NCBI GenBank assembly: GCA_900316315.1
Contig: ONCK01000004.1
Span: forward strand, 89,478-153,477
Length of the DNA stretch: 64,000 nt
Source: an uncultured Prevotellaceae bacterium
GTDB taxonomy: Bacteria; Bacteroidota; Bacteroidia; Bacteroidales; Bacteroidaceae
Reading direction: 5' to 3'
Made by a program: the position numbers and the translations under genes. Below, piece by piece: positions 1 to 9,190 of this stretch. The notes beneath the pieces were generated by a model. The model saw only the letters and a program-made list of their open reading frames with translations, made no database searches and was not told the origin of the DNA. Within the stretch, counting starts at the first letter, position 1, and every line of letters begins with the position of its first letter.

Positions 1-212
1 ACCTGATCGGCCACGCTGAGCTCAAGCGGAGCTCCATTGTCTATGACATCACGCAACTTATTGTATACATCCAACGGGAGGTACTTAAACATCTTCTCCC
101 TGTTAAATACATACTTGGCGAAGTATTCACTTGGCCTTCCCTTGGGTGCTTCCACCTCGAGCGCTTTCTTCTTGAAAGCTTCTTCGACAACGATAAATCT
201 TAAGTTTGCCAT
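1..212 (-). CDS. Type III glutamine synthetase, N-terminal fragment
   Basis: Only the first 70 codons are in the window; the gene runs off the left edge. The protein begins MANLRFIVVEEAF and contains RPSEYFAKYVFNREKMFKYL, which I recognise as the N-terminus of the large hexameric GS-III (GlnN) of Bacteroidota, the ammonia-assimilating ATP-dependent ligase making glutamine from glutamate. No catalytic residue is in the visible part, so the call rests on this N-terminal signature. The ATG at 210-212 starts the conserved block. It lies 69 bp downstream of dapL on the same strand and may be read through from it or have its own promoter; no clear TAnnTTTG box is seen just upstream. Confidence 0.75.
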   Translation of the reverse strand, partial: MANLRFIVVEEAFKKKALEVEAPKGRPSEYFAKYVFNREKMFKYLPLDVYNKLRDVIDNGAPLELSVADQ

Positions 213-281
213 ATGTTATAAATTTGTTCTTGCGACTCCTCTCCTTAGTGCGGAAAGATCATAAATGGTGATCTCCACGAA

Positions 282-1505
282 TCAGAGTCTGATTATTCTC
301 TTCATTGCTTCCTCGCAGTCTTGGCGCTTGCCAAAGGCTGTGAGTCGGATATAGCCTTCACCACTCGGCCCGAAGCCGACACCGGGCGTGCTGACGAGGT
401 GAGCCTGGTGGAGAAGGGTCTCAAAGAATTGCCAACTACCCACGCCATCGGGCGTCTTGAGCCAGATGTAAGGGGCATCGTGCCCACCGTAGGTGGTAAA
501 TCCGGCCTTGGCAAGTGTCTGCAGCATGAGCCGGGCGTTGGTCATGTAGTACTGGATGGTCTCTTGTATCTGAGCACGTCCCTCGGGGGTATAGGTGGCT
601 GCTGCACCGCGCTGGGTAATGTAGCTTGTACCATTGTACTTGGTGCTCTGGCGGCGCGTCCACAGCTGGTTGAGGCTGACGGGCTGGCCATCGGAATAGG
701 CCTTGAGGGCCTTGGGGACAATCGTATAGCCGCAACGGGTGCCGGTGAAGCCGGCAGTCTTGGAGTAGCTGTGAAACTCGATGGCGCACTCCTTGGCTCC
801 CTCTATCTCGTAGATGGAGTGGGGTATCTCTGGATCCTGTATATAGGCCTCATAGGCGGCATCGTACATGATGAGGCTTCCCCAGCGGCGGGCGTAGTCG
901 ACCCATTGCTGCAGTTGCTGACGGGAGATGACAGTACCTGTAGGATTGTTGGGGTAGCAGAGGTAGATGATGTCGACCTTATGGTCGGGAATCTCAGGGG
1001 TGAAGTCATTGGCGGCTGTACAGGGCATGTAGGTGATGCGGTTCCACAGGCCTTGGGGAGTGAGCGCGCCGGCGCGTCCGCTCATGACATTGGAGTCGAT
1101 GTAGACGGGATAGATGGGGTCAGTGACGCCGACGGTGCTGTCGCTACTGAGTATGTCGCCAATATTTCCGGTGTCGCTCTTGGCGCCGTCGCTGACAAAG
1201 ACTTCGTCAATGTCCATCTCAATGCCGCGCGGACGGAAGTCTCCGTCGACGATGGCCTGCCGCAGAAACTCGTATCCCTGCTCGGGACCATAGCCGCGGA
1301 AGGTCTCCTCGTGCCCCATCTCCTCAACGGCCTTGTGCATGGCTTGTATGACGGCTGGAGCCAGGGGCTGTGTGACGTCACCGATGCCGAGACTGATGAT
1401 GTGTGCTTCTGGATGACTGGTCTGGAAGGCTTTTACCTTGTCGGCGATGTCGCGAAAGAGGTAGTTGCGCTGTAGCTTGAGAAAATTATCGTTGGCTTGT
1501 GTCAT
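282..1505 (-). CDS. dapL: LL-diaminopimelate aminotransferase DapL
   Basis: PLP-dependent class I/II aminotransferase, 407 residues, the usual DapL length. It converts tetrahydrodipicolinate and glutamate directly to LL-diaminopimelate, bypassing the succinylase and acetylase branches of lysine and peptidoglycan synthesis. Visible motifs are the N-terminal [10 protein letters not shown] block, the PNNPTG loop near residue 185 and [12 protein letters not shown] with the Schiff-base lysine at K249. It follows dapF by 62 bp on the same strand; DapF uses its product, so the two probably form one transcription unit (inference). The start ATG at 1503-1505 gives the family-typical N-terminus [15 protein letters not shown]. 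Confidence 0.93.
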   Translation of the reverse strand: MTQANDNFLKLQRNYLFRDIADKVKAFQTSHPEAHIISLGIGDVTQPLAPAVIQAMHKAVEEMGHEETFRGYGPEQGYEFLRQAIVDGDFRPRGIEMDIDEVFVSDGAKSDTGNIGDILSSDSTVGVTDPIYPVYIDSNVMSGRAGALTPQGLWNRITYMPCTAANDFTPEIPDHKVDIIYLCYPNNPTGTVISRQQLQQWVDYARRWGSLIMYDAAYEAYIQDPEIPHSIYEIEGAKECAIEFHSYSKTAGFTGTRCGYTIVPKALKAYSDGQPVSLNQLWTRRQSTKYNGTSYITQRGAAATYTPEGRAQIQETIQYYMTNARLMLQTLAKAGFTTYGGHDAPYIWLKTPDGVGSWQFFETLLHQAHLVSTPGVGFGPSGEGYIRLTAFGKRQDCEEAMKRIIRL

Positions 1506-1567
1506 GAATGTTTGTGCGTGTCTTGAGTGATAGTCTATTATTAATGTATAGGACTTTGGATAGGCGC

Positions 1568-2413
1568 TTATGGAATGGATATTTGTCCGTCGAATACGGT
1601 CTCTGCCGGCCCGGTGAGGTATATATGGTGGTCAGCCTGGGACCACTCAACATGTAGCGTGCCTCCGTCCATCTGGATGTCTGCCTGGTGGTCTGTGATG
1701 CCGCGTAGCGTGGCGGCTACGACGGTGGCACAAGCCCCCGTGCCGCATGCCTGTGTGATGCCAGACCCGCGCTCCCATACGCGTGTGCGCAATTGATAGG
1801 GGGTCAAGGGCTGGACGAACTCGATATTGCAGCCTTCGGGGAAGAGCGGGTGACGCTCCAATGCACTGCCTTCTTGGGTCAAGTCCACCTCCTGGATGTC
1901 TTTTACCGGAATGACGAAGTGCGGATTGCCCATGGATACGAAAGTACCCTCGTAGTGATGGCCGTTGAGATCGATGCTGATGGGCGCTCCCTCAGCTGTG
2001 CTCTTGGTGCACTGGGCAGGCATCTCAAGCTGCGGCTGTCCCATGTCGACTGTGGCGCTATCCACAAGTCCATCGGCGCTGAGGTGCAGGTGGACGGTCT
2101 TGACACCTGAGAGCGTCTCGATGCTGACGTCTTGCTGATGGGTCATCTGATGGTCGTAGACATACTTGCCGACGCAACGTATGCCGTTGCCACACATGCG
2201 CCCCTCGGAGCCGTCGCTATTGTACATATGCATGAAAAAGTCAGCCTTGTCTGACTTGCCGATGCAGATGAGACCGTCGCTGCCGATGCCTGTATGGGAC
2301 TTGCTCCAGCAGACCGCCAATTGCTCAGGGTGAGGCAGTGACTCACGTGTCGTGTCTACGTAGATATAGTCGTTGCCCGCACCATGCATTTTGGTAAATC
2401 GGATTGTCTTCAT
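1568..2413 (-). CDS. dapF: Diaminopimelate epimerase DapF
   Basis: Cofactor-independent epimerase that turns LL-diaminopimelate into the meso form for lysine and peptidoglycan. The two catalytic cysteines sit in MCGNGIRC and ACGTGACA, and the N-terminal [11 protein letters not shown] block is intact. The frame is open for nine codons upstream (to 2440), but I start at the ATG of [11 protein letters not shown] (2411-2413, 281 residues) because a TATCTTTG promoter box lies at 2438-2445, so a start at 2440 would fall inside the promoter. The gene precedes dapL, which makes its substrate. Confidence 0.93.
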   Translation of the reverse strand: MKTIRFTKMHGAGNDYIYVDTTRESLPHPEQLAVCWSKSHTGIGSDGLICIGKSDKADFFMHMYNSDGSEGRMCGNGIRCVGKYVYDHQMTHQQDVSIETLSGVKTVHLHLSADGLVDSATVDMGQPQLEMPAQCTKSTAEGAPISIDLNGHHYEGTFVSMGNPHFVIPVKDIQEVDLTQEGSALERHPLFPEGCNIEFVQPLTPYQLRTRVWERGSGITQACGTGACATVVAATLRGITDHQADIQMDGGTLHVEWSQADHHIYLTGPAETVFDGQISIP

Positions 2414-2437
2414 GTAGTGTGTTGTATTTTCGTATCG

Positions 2438-2445
2438 CAAAGATA
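2438..2445 (-). promoter_or_regulatory. Promoter -7 box of dapF
   Basis: TATCTTTG on the minus strand fits the Bacteroidota -7 consensus TAnnTTTG. Transcription would start near 2431 with a leader of about 18 nt. No TTTG -33 box at the usual spacing is seen. Confidence 0.6.
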
Positions 2446-2730
2446 CATAGAAACATGCAAATCCTAATACATTTTGGTAAGAAAAAGTTCAAAAATTAAG
2501 ATTTACGCCGTTTTATTATCCAAAATTGTATAGAATTGAATTGTAAACTTATCAAAATGATACTTTTTGGCCATCTTAAGGCTCTCTTTTGCGCTTGAGC
2601 GTCTGTGAAACGGGCATTTCTGTGTCTTATATCGGCTATTTGTCTGCTTTTCAGCGATAATCGGCGTGCGAAGGCCCGCTTGTTCAGTCGTGTATGGCGA
2701 TTTCAGTCGTCTGTGGCATTTGTATTGAGA

Positions 2731-3660
2731 TTATGGCAAGACATCTGTGCCAGCATGGGCTGCGGCGCTGTCGGGCGCATCAAAGCGGCGGAGCAGAGGG
2801 CTGTAGGCGTCGATGCGCCGGTCGCGGAGATAGGGCCACCAGCGCCTCACTTGTTCGCTGTGGGCGAGGTCCAGGTCGACGAGAATCTCTGCCTCCTCGG
2901 CCTCTGAGGCTTGGGCGAGCATCTCTCCCTGTGGGCCGCAGACGAAACTGCTTCCCCAGAAGGTGATGCCCTCGGGGGCGCAGCCTGGGATGACTTCGCG
3001 GCCGACGCGGTTGACAGAGATGACAGGCAAGCCATTGGCTATGGCATGTCCGCGCTGGATGGTCATCCACGCGCTACGCTGGCGCTGTTGCTCATCAGCC
3101 GTGTCGTGGGCGTCGTATCCAATGGCCGTCGGATAGATGAGTACTTCGGCTCCGCGCAGGGTCATGATGCGGGCTGCTTCAGGAAACCATTGGTCCCAGC
3201 ACACGAGCACACCGAGTCTTCCCACGCTTGTGTGAATGGGCGCAAAGCCGAGGTCGCCTGGCGTGAAGTAAAACTTCTCATAATATCCTGGATCGTCGGG
3301 AATGTGCATCTTGCGGTAGCAGCCGGCGATATGGCCGTCTGTGTCAAAGACGACTGCCGTATTGTGGTAGAGGCCGGCCGTGCGTCGCTCAAAGAGGGAA
3401 GTTACCAGCACGATGCCCAGCTGCTTGGCCACTTGTGAGTAGTAGTCCGTCGTAGGGCCGGGGATGGGCGTCGCGAGGTCAAACTGGTGGACGTCTTCCT
3501 GCTGGCAAAAGTAGAGAGACTCGTGGAGTTCTTGTAAGACGATGAGTTGGGCGCCTTGTTGGGCAAGGTGCTGTATCTTGAGGGTGAGGCGCTTGCGATT
3601 GTCCTCGGAGGAGGCTGAGTTGTGCTGCTGGATGAGTCCTACTTGGAGCTGATGTGACAT
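2731..3660 (-). CDS. aguB: N-carbamoylputrescine amidase AguB
   Basis: Nitrilase-superfamily amidase of 309 residues that hydrolyses N-carbamoylputrescine to putrescine, CO2 and ammonia. The catalytic triad is complete: E44 (LQELHES), K117 (YRKMHIPDDPGYYEKF) and C154 (LVCWDQWFPEAAR). The segment after K117 is characteristic of AguB rather than other nitrilases. It is the last gene of a three-gene run aguA / MBL hydrolase / aguB with gaps of 15 and 26 bp, so putrescine formation from agmatine is encoded by the outer two genes. The 285 bp between its stop and the dapF promoter hold nothing I can name. Confidence 0.93.
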   Translation of the reverse strand: MSHQLQVGLIQQHNSASSEDNRKRLTLKIQHLAQQGAQLIVLQELHESLYFCQQEDVHQFDLATPIPGPTTDYYSQVAKQLGIVLVTSLFERRTAGLYHNTAVVFDTDGHIAGCYRKMHIPDDPGYYEKFYFTPGDLGFAPIHTSVGRLGVLVCWDQWFPEAARIMTLRGAEVLIYPTAIGYDAHDTADEQQRQRSAWMTIQRGHAIANGLPVISVNRVGREVIPGCAPEGITFWGSSFVCGPQGEMLAQASEAEEAEILVDLDLAHSEQVRRWWPYLRDRRIDAYSPLLRRFDAPDSAAAHAGTDVLP

Positions 3661-3686
3661 GTGGATGAGAGTTTATTGATTAGGGA

Positions 3687-4541
3687 TTATGGCTTGTATA
3701 AAATGATGGTATGGGGCTTGACTTGGCTGTCGTGCGTGGCCAGGCTCTCGACGCAGCGGCTGTCGAGGCTCTGTTCGTGTATCCGGGCGAGTGAAGTGCG
3801 TTGCTGCTGCGTGTTGAGGGCGATGCCTGAGGTGATCATCTCTTGCCAGGACTTGGTGACATAGCCTCCGTCGGCGTAGAGCAGGATGTAGCGACCGTCG
3901 GCAGCTGTGAGCTTGAGGGCGCAGAGCCCTTCGCTGTGCCCCGGCAGATGTATGAGCATGACGGATCCGTCTCCGTAGAGGTCGAAGCCATGCTTGAAGG
4001 GTCCCTCTGCGATATTCCACTGGAAAGTCCGGATCTTGGTGTCTTCCCACCAGCGCTTGCAGAAGCGGATACGGCTGGTAAGTCCGCCGTGGCGGGTCCC
4101 CTGCTTTTCGGCGTCGGAGACGAGGATATGTTTGGCATCGGCTACGAGCTTGAGACCGTTGGCATGGTCGCAGTCGAGGTGGCTGAGCAGGACGTAGTCC
4201 AAGTCCTGTGTCTTGATGCCGAGTGATAGCAACTGCTCATCGACGGCCTCTCCCGCCGCCAGCCGGGCCTGATTGATGCAGGAGAGTAATCTGAAGCCCA
4301 AACTGCGGATCTGGGCGTGCTTGTCATAGACACCATGGGGCAAAATGTCGCGGTGCCACCCTGTGTCAAAGAGGATATAGCCCCGCGGATGCTCGATGAG
4401 GTAGCAGTAGACGGGAAACCACATCCACCGGCTCTTGGGGGACGTCAGCCCGGAAGCCTTGAGGATAGAGCAATGGTCACCTCCAAAGGGCAGGTAAGGG
4501 GAGACATGGACATCGCCGGTGTGTAGGACGTGAACTTTCAA
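3687..4541 (-). CDS. MBL-fold metallohydrolase (AHL-lactonase-like) in the agmatine operon
   Basis: A 284-residue metallo-beta-lactamase-fold protein. The overall pattern (YCYLIEHPRGYILFDTGWH, then LLSHLDCDHANG, then LPGHSEGL) is that of the N-acyl-homoserine-lactonase-like subfamily. The first metal motif reads H121-L-D123-C-D125-H126, so the second histidine of the usual HxHxDH is an aspartate; the D-H pair is kept. It lies between aguA (15 bp upstream) and aguB (26 bp downstream) on the same strand, so it is probably co-transcribed with polyamine synthesis. Substrate unknown; a lactone or other ester/amide is possible but this is inference from the fold. No signal peptide is seen, suggesting a cytoplasmic enzyme. 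Confidence 0.8.
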   Translation of the reverse strand: MKVHVLHTGDVHVSPYLPFGGDHCSILKASGLTSPKSRWMWFPVYCYLIEHPRGYILFDTGWHRDILPHGVYDKHAQIRSLGFRLLSCINQARLAAGEAVDEQLLSLGIKTQDLDYVLLSHLDCDHANGLKLVADAKHILVSDAEKQGTRHGGLTSRIRFCKRWWEDTKIRTFQWNIAEGPFKHGFDLYGDGSVMLIHLPGHSEGLCALKLTAADGRYILLYADGGYVTKSWQEMITSGIALNTQQQRTSLARIHEQSLDSRCVESLATHDSQVKPHTIILYKP

Positions 4542-4556
4542 GCTTGATGTGATTTA

Positions 4557-5705
4557 TTATAGTTGACGCGTATGCTGTACTACACCCTGTGGAAACTGCA
4601 TCGTGGCGCAGTGGATGCTGCCATGCTGAGAGATGAGGATGCGGCTGTCGATATCGATGATACTGAGCTTGGGGAAGAGGCGCTGCATGGCGTCGTGTGC
4701 CTGCTTGTCCTTGTCTGGCTGGGCATAGGTGGGGAGTAGAATCTTGTGATTGAGGATGAGGAAGTTGGCGTAGGTAGCTGGCAGACGCTCACCCGTCGTC
4801 TCGTCGTAGACGGGATCGGGCAGGGGCAGCGGAACAAGGCGATAGGGCTTGTCTTCAAGGGTACGAAATGCTTGCAATTCGGTTTCCAGAGCCTTAAGCT
4901 GCTCATAGTGGGAGTCGCGGGAGTCTGAGCAGCTGACATAGGCGATGGTATCGCCTGGGCACAGGCGGGCCAGAGTGTCGATATGGCCGTCGGTGTCGTC
5001 GCCCTCGAGCTGGCCGTGGTGGAGCCATAGGATACGGCGGCATTGGAGCAGGTGGCAAAGGCGTTCCTCGATGGCCGGCTGATTGAGTGCGGGGTTACGA
5101 TTGGGCGAGAGCAGGCATGAGGCGGTCGTAAGCAGGGTGCCTCGTCCGTCACTCTCGATTGAACCGCCCTCCAGCACCATGTCGAGACAGTCTGTGTAGT
5201 GGCCGCGTAGGATACCCGAGGCGTAGACGTGGCGATTGATGGCATTGTCGAGCGAGGAAGGAAACTTGTTACCCCATCCATTGAACTGGAAATCAAGCAG
5301 CTGTGCTCCTTCTTGGGACAATACGGTGATAAATCCATGGTCCCGCGCCCAGGTGTCATTGGTTGGGCACTCGATGAGCTGTATCCGGTCATTGCAGCGG
5401 CGAGGCAGCTTCTCCTGAAGCAGTCGTCTCAATGCGTCAGGCTCAGGCGTGACGATGAGCAGTGTCTCGTCGGTGCTGATCTCGTAGGCCAGGCGCAGGT
5501 AGCAGTCGGTCACCTCCCTGAGTCGCGGCTTCCAGTCGGTGCCGGCATGAGGCCACGTGAGCTGTACGCCGCTCTGGGGAAACCACTCGGCGGGCAGACA
5601 CGAAGCTCTCATCTCGGTTGTGTCCGGGGGCTGAGCGTCGCCTTGCAGATGGAGCAGGGCGAGGTCTCCGACGTCAGAGGTCGGCAGTTTGGCAAAAAGT
5701 CCCAT
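4557..5705 (-). CDS. aguA: Agmatine deiminase AguA
   Basis: Peptidyl-arginine-deiminase-family enzyme (382 residues) converting agmatine to N-carbamoylputrescine and ammonia. Seen are AEWFPQSGVQLTWPH, the substrate-binding NDTWARDHG, LEGGSIESDGRGT, the DTDGHIDTLAR histidine block and the C-terminal catalytic cysteine in GSIHCATMQFP. The first 31 residues precede the usual family start at MRASCLPAEW. I keep the upstream ATG because a TATCTTTG box lies at 5729-5736, 24 bp before it, which would give a normal short leader. First gene of the aguA-MBL-aguB run. Confidence 0.93.
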   Translation of the reverse strand: MGLFAKLPTSDVGDLALLHLQGDAQPPDTTEMRASCLPAEWFPQSGVQLTWPHAGTDWKPRLREVTDCYLRLAYEISTDETLLIVTPEPDALRRLLQEKLPRRCNDRIQLIECPTNDTWARDHGFITVLSQEGAQLLDFQFNGWGNKFPSSLDNAINRHVYASGILRGHYTDCLDMVLEGGSIESDGRGTLLTTASCLLSPNRNPALNQPAIEERLCHLLQCRRILWLHHGQLEGDDTDGHIDTLARLCPGDTIAYVSCSDSRDSHYEQLKALETELQAFRTLEDKPYRLVPLPLPDPVYDETTGERLPATYANFLILNHKILLPTYAQPDKDKQAHDAMQRLFPKLSIIDIDSRILISQHGSIHCATMQFPQGVVQHTRQL

Positions 5706-5728
5706 ACCTATATATATAATATGTGCGA

Positions 5729-5736
5729 CAAAGATA
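5729..5736 (-). promoter_or_regulatory. Promoter -7 box of the aguA operon
   Basis: TATCTTTG on the minus strand, matching TAnnTTTG, about 24 bp upstream of the aguA ATG; predicted leader about 17 nt. Confidence 0.6.
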
Positions 5737-5893
5737 CGATTTTTTCCCGTTTCGTCTCACTCGTATGGCAGATATTGGAGCAGAGGAGCAGGCTATTTCG
5801 GGAGAAGAAGGATGACGGCACTCTGTCTCCAGACAAGAGAATAGACACGTGGGGCGCCGCCTGAGCCATCTTGAAACTCGTCATGAAGAAAAG

Positions 5894-6180
5894 AAATTTT
5901 ATATAAATAATTTCTGCTGCTGCCCGTACAAGTGCCGATGTTGTTATCACAAGATACCGTATTTGCATAACAAGGTCGGACTTATTTTAAAATAAGTCTG
6001 ATGTAGTTTAAACTAGAAGGCGAGTTATTATCGTCTGAAAGTCAGCTAGTTATGAAAAGCTTTGATATTGAGTGTAATCATATAGTAATCAACGAGTTGT
6101 GATGCCTTTGTGGCACCCTTTGCTGCCTTTTGTGACGAAGAGCAGAACGACCTTTGAAATCAAAAAGTTTTATATATAAA
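5894..6180 (-). repeat. Dispersed ~285-bp intergenic element, copy A (reverse orientation)
   Basis: Copy A of a five-member family. Both ends carry AT boxes (ATTTTATATAAA near 5896, TTTTATATATAAA near 6168). The conserved core at about 5970-6031 holds, read on the minus strand, CTCGCCTTCTAGTTTAAAC, then a palindromic stretch around CTTATTTTAAAATAAG, then CCGACCTTGTTATGCAAA, and near the end ATCGGCACTTGTA. Two 21-bp units can be laid end to end in the core. No open reading frame of note. It fills most of the 660 bp between the aguA promoter and the 3' end of the secreted-protein gene; the rest of that gap (5737-5893, 6181-6398) shows nothing recognisable. Confidence 0.8.
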
Positions 6181-6398
6181 TCTTCTTCCATAATTTGAAC
6201 AGATTTCGTCAGCTTACAAGAGAATCTCAAGGGAAGTATGCCGAAGAGAGCCGGACAAATGAGACTCGCGGATAAGGTAGGGAGAACTTGCCGAGGGATA
6301 TGGATAGGGTAGGGCGGACTTGAGGATGTGTCAGGCACTGCGGTGGCAATCGCAGCTGCCGTCGTGGCCAGCCGACTTGGAAGGTGGAGAGGGTGTTG

Positions 6399-7355
6399 TC
6401 AGAAGCGCATACGGAAGATTCGCTTGCCGTTGGTCGAGGTCATGATGTGGCCTCGGTAGACAAAGCACCCCTCGGGCTCGGCGTCAAATCCGAGATTGGC
6501 GATATTGGTATTGAGCAGTAGCTTCTGACGTTTGAGGTCTACGACATAGAGATTGACCGGGCGCTTGATCTTGGCTTTGCCTGGCGCTCCTTGGAAAAAG
6601 TAGAGCCGGTTTCCCTTGATGCATCCGCCTTGGGAGAGCATGGCATGAGTGTGGAGAGGGAAGCGGCTGATCTCGTCGCTGTCGTTGAGGTATACCTCGG
6701 TCCGCAGCTGTCCCTGAGCGTCGCGCAGGGAAGGCAGGGGGTAGCGTACGATGTGAGTCATGTCGTAGTCTGGCGCGAGCTTGTGAGTGTTGCGGCAATA
6801 GGCGACGAACTGCTTGTGCTTCAAGTCAATGGCTACGTTTGGAGTGCCCATGGTGTTGGAGTCGGTGAGCGCAGGGAAGTAGACGGTCTGTATCTCTTCT
6901 GCCGTGAAGCTTTTGATTTGTCCCTTGTCGCCATACGACGGCTGGATACGCAGGGCGACGCAGAAGGCGCGGCCGTCCTTGGGTCTGTTGCGTTGAGAGA
7001 TGTATAGCAGGGGAAAGGCGTCGTCCTTGGCGTAGCGCTCTGGACCAAAATTGCTCTGATTGCAGTGGTAGAGATCGCCGCCTACAATCCCCTGAGGGGT
7101 GAGCGTCTCCTCGTGAGCTTTCAGTTTGAGCGTATAGATCTGCTTGCGCTCCTTGAGGTCGTAGAGGGTGATGTAGGCCAGCTTCTTGCCAACAAGGAAG
7201 AGGTAGTGGCCGTAGACGGCAGAGCTCTGGTGACCGCGTATGTTGGAGGCATAGACGTCAAAGCCTCTCAGCCGGATATCGGCACGTGCGGATCGGGGGA
7301 CTAGGAGCGAGAACATCAGGAGGGAGAGCAGTAAGAGGGTGCGTGATCGTTTCAT
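6399..7355 (-). CDS. Secreted protein of unknown function
   Basis: A 318-residue protein with a clear Sec signal peptide (MKRSRTLLLLSLLMFSLLVP, cleavage probably after SARA). The mature part is rich in short beta-strand patterns of the kind Y-x-V-x-D-L-K-R-x-K and ends with ...EGCFVYRGHIMTSTNGKRIFRMRF, suggesting a beta-propeller or similar all-beta fold; I do not recognise a family. I start at the second ATG (7353-7355) because a TATATTTG promoter box at 7375-7382 leaves almost no leader for the ATG at 7364. Single gene by context: the neighbour upstream is divergent and downstream lies repeat copy A. Confidence 0.75.
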   Translation of the reverse strand: MKRSRTLLLLSLLMFSLLVPRSARADIRLRGFDVYASNIRGHQSSAVYGHYLFLVGKKLAYITLYDLKERKQIYTLKLKAHEETLTPQGIVGGDLYHCNQSNFGPERYAKDDAFPLLYISQRNRPKDGRAFCVALRIQPSYGDKGQIKSFTAEEIQTVYFPALTDSNTMGTPNVAIDLKHKQFVAYCRNTHKLAPDYDMTHIVRYPLPSLRDAQGQLRTEVYLNDSDEISRFPLHTHAMLSQGGCIKGNRLYFFQGAPGKAKIKRPVNLYVVDLKRQKLLLNTNIANLGFDAEPEGCFVYRGHIMTSTNGKRIFRMRF

Positions 7356-7374
7356 CAGGTTCATGTTTTGACTG

Positions 7375-7382
7375 CAAATATA
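7375..7382 (-). promoter_or_regulatory. Promoter -7 box of the secreted-protein gene
   Basis: TATATTTG on the minus strand (TAnnTTTG). Predicted transcription start near 7368, which favours translation from the ATG at 7355. Confidence 0.55.
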
Positions 7383-7458
7383 AGAAAAAGAAGATGCTTT
7401 TGCAGATTTTTAGAGCGCTTTTTGGAGTCTAAAGCGCCATTTTTCCATTGATAATGCG

Positions 7459-7466
7459 TAACTTTG
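7459..7466 (+). promoter_or_regulatory. Promoter -7 box of the Nif3-like gene
   Basis: TAACTTTG, matching TAnnTTTG; predicted start near 7473 and leader of about 19 nt to the GTG at 7492. Divergent from the box at 7375-7382. Confidence 0.55.
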
Positions 7467-7491
7467 CAGTCGTAAAATCAAATCTTTGGGT

Positions 7492-8268
7492 GTGAAGATT
7501 AAGGAAGTCATTGCGACCCTTGAGTATTTCGCGCCTCTGCCCCTGCAGGAGAGCTATGACAACGCCGGCCTGCAAGTGGGACTGACAGAGACGGAAGTTT
7601 CAGGGGTCTTGTTGTGTCTAGACGTCACGGAAGACGTGCTCAAAGAGGCTGTGCACAGCGGTTGCAATCTCGTGGTGAGCCATCATCCGCTGCTCTTTCA
7701 TGCGCTCAAGCATCTTACGGAAGACACGCTCCCGGAACGCTGCGCCCGCTACGCGGTCATGCACGACCTCACTATCTACTCTGCGCATACCAATCTCGAT
7801 AACTGCGAAGGTGGGGTCAACTACGAGATAGCCCGACGCATGGACCTGCATGATCTAGCTCTGCTCCAGCCCCATGCAGACGGCGGCGGAAGCGGCGTTG
7901 TGGGGACTTTACCCGCGGAGATGTCGGCTGAGGACTTCTTGCACCAGTTGAAGCGGACCTTTGAGGTGGAGTGTCTTACCGCCAATGCCCTTCTCGACCG
8001 GCCCATCAGCAAGGTCGCCCTTTGTGGTGGCGCCGGCAGCTTCCTGCTCGACGAAGCGCTGAGTCAAGGCTGCGATGCTTTTGTCACAGGTGAGATGCAC
8101 TACCATGAGTACTTTGGCCTCGAGCACCGGATACAGATAGCCGTGATGGGACATTACCAGAGCGAGCATTACACCAAGCATCTGCTTGCGGAAATCATCA
8201 GACACGACTGGCCCGAGGTTAAACTCGTAGAGACTACAATCAATACTAATCCGATCAGATACATTTAA
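7492..8268 (+). CDS. Nif3-like dinuclear metal centre protein
   Basis: Nif3/YbgI family protein (258 residues), a toroidal hexamer in characterised members with two metals per subunit; some members show GTP cyclohydrolase I-like activity but the physiological role is not settled. Metal-binding blocks visible are VVSHHPLLFH, YSAHTNLD and the C-terminal GHYQSEHY. Start: I choose GTG at 7492 (MKIKEVIATLEYFAP) over the TTG two codons upstream because it matches the family N-terminus. The next gene, a coiled-coil zinc-ribbon protein, begins 15 bp later, a pairing common in bacteria, so the two form an operon. Confidence 0.88.
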   Translation: MKIKEVIATLEYFAPLPLQESYDNAGLQVGLTETEVSGVLLCLDVTEDVLKEAVHSGCNLVVSHHPLLFHALKHLTEDTLPERCARYAVMHDLTIYSAHTNLDNCEGGVNYEIARRMDLHDLALLQPHADGGGSGVVGTLPAEMSAEDFLHQLKRTFEVECLTANALLDRPISKVALCGGAGSFLLDEALSQGCDAFVTGEMHYHEYFGLEHRIQIAVMGHYQSEHYTKHLLAEIIRHDWPEVKLVETTINTNPIRYI

Positions 8269-8283
8269 TTAATAATATACAGC

Positions 8284-9126
8284 ATGGCAACAAAACAAAC
8301 GACCCCCACGGAGATGACCGTGGAAGAGAAGCTTAAGACGCTCTATGACTTGCAGAAAGTACTCTCTCGCATAGACGAGATACGCACTATTCGAGGAGAA
8401 CTGCCTCTGGAGGTACAGGATCTTTCCGATGCCATAGAAGGCCTCTCCCTGCGTATCTCTAAGTACAGAGAGGAAATGAGCCAGATCAATACATCCATCG
8501 CCAAGTGGAAGGCAGAGCGCGCCCAGGCTCAAACTGTCATCGAACGCGCACAGGCTAATCTCGACAACGTGGCCAATAGCCGCGAGTATGACAGCCTGTC
8601 CAAGGAGATAGAGTATCAGCAACTCGAGATTCAGCTCCGCGACAAGCGTATAAATGAAGGACAGGCCCACTACACTCATCTCGAGGAGGAAGTAGACCAG
8701 TTTGTGACAGAGCGCGAGGAGCGCGAGCGCGATCTTGACCAAAAGAAGCAGGAACTGGACGATATCATCTCAGAGAATAAGGCTGAGGAAGACCGTCTGC
8801 GCGAGCAGGCCAAGGTACTTGAGGAGAAGATTGAGCCCCGTCTGCTCATGGCCTTCAAGCGTATACGTAAGAATACCCACAATGGACTGGGCATCGTCAC
8901 GGTAGAGCGTGACGCCTGTGGAGGCTGCTTTGCCAAGATACCGCCCCAGCGCCAGCTGGATGTGCTGATGCACAAGAAGATCATCGTTTGCGAGTACTGC
9001 GGCCGCATCCTCATCGACCCAGAACTGGCTGGTATAGAGCAGCCTAAGCCTCAGGTCGAAGAAAAGAAGAAGACGCGGAAGCGCGCTACGTCCCGCACCG
9101 TCAAAAAGACGACTGAGGCTAAATAG
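8284..9126 (+). CDS. Coiled-coil protein with C4 zinc ribbon (DUF164-type)
   Basis: A 280-residue protein: residues about 10-185 are almost continuous heptad-rich coiled coil, followed by a C4 zinc ribbon with cysteines C212, C215 (DACGGCFAKIP) and C236, C239 (VCEYCGRIL), then a lysine-rich tail from about residue 255. This architecture is that of the DUF164/C4-type zinc-ribbon family, thought to act in nucleic-acid or translation-related processes, but the exact function in Bacteroidota is not established. Second gene of the operon with the Nif3-like protein; a strong hairpin follows 24 bp downstream. Confidence 0.85.
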   Translation: MATKQTTPTEMTVEEKLKTLYDLQKVLSRIDEIRTIRGELPLEVQDLSDAIEGLSLRISKYREEMSQINTSIAKWKAERAQAQTVIERAQANLDNVANSREYDSLSKEIEYQQLEIQLRDKRINEGQAHYTHLEEEVDQFVTEREERERDLDQKKQELDDIISENKAEEDRLREQAKVLEEKIEPRLLMAFKRIRKNTHNGLGIVTVERDACGGCFAKIPPQRQLDVLMHKKIIVCEYCGRILIDPELAGIEQPKPQVEEKKKTRKRATSRTVKKTTEAK

Positions 9127-9150
9127 ATCAGCTTTAGCGATATATACAGT

Positions 9151-9190
9151 GTCCGCTCCCTTGGAGTCACATGACTTTGAGGGAGCGGAC
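9151..9190 (+). terminator. Hairpin terminator after the zinc-ribbon gene
   Basis: Perfect 11-bp stem GTCCGCTCCCT / AGGGAGCGGAC with an 18-nt loop, 24 bp after the stop codon. No T-run follows, so it may act as a 3'-end stabiliser or a weak terminator. Confidence 0.55.
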
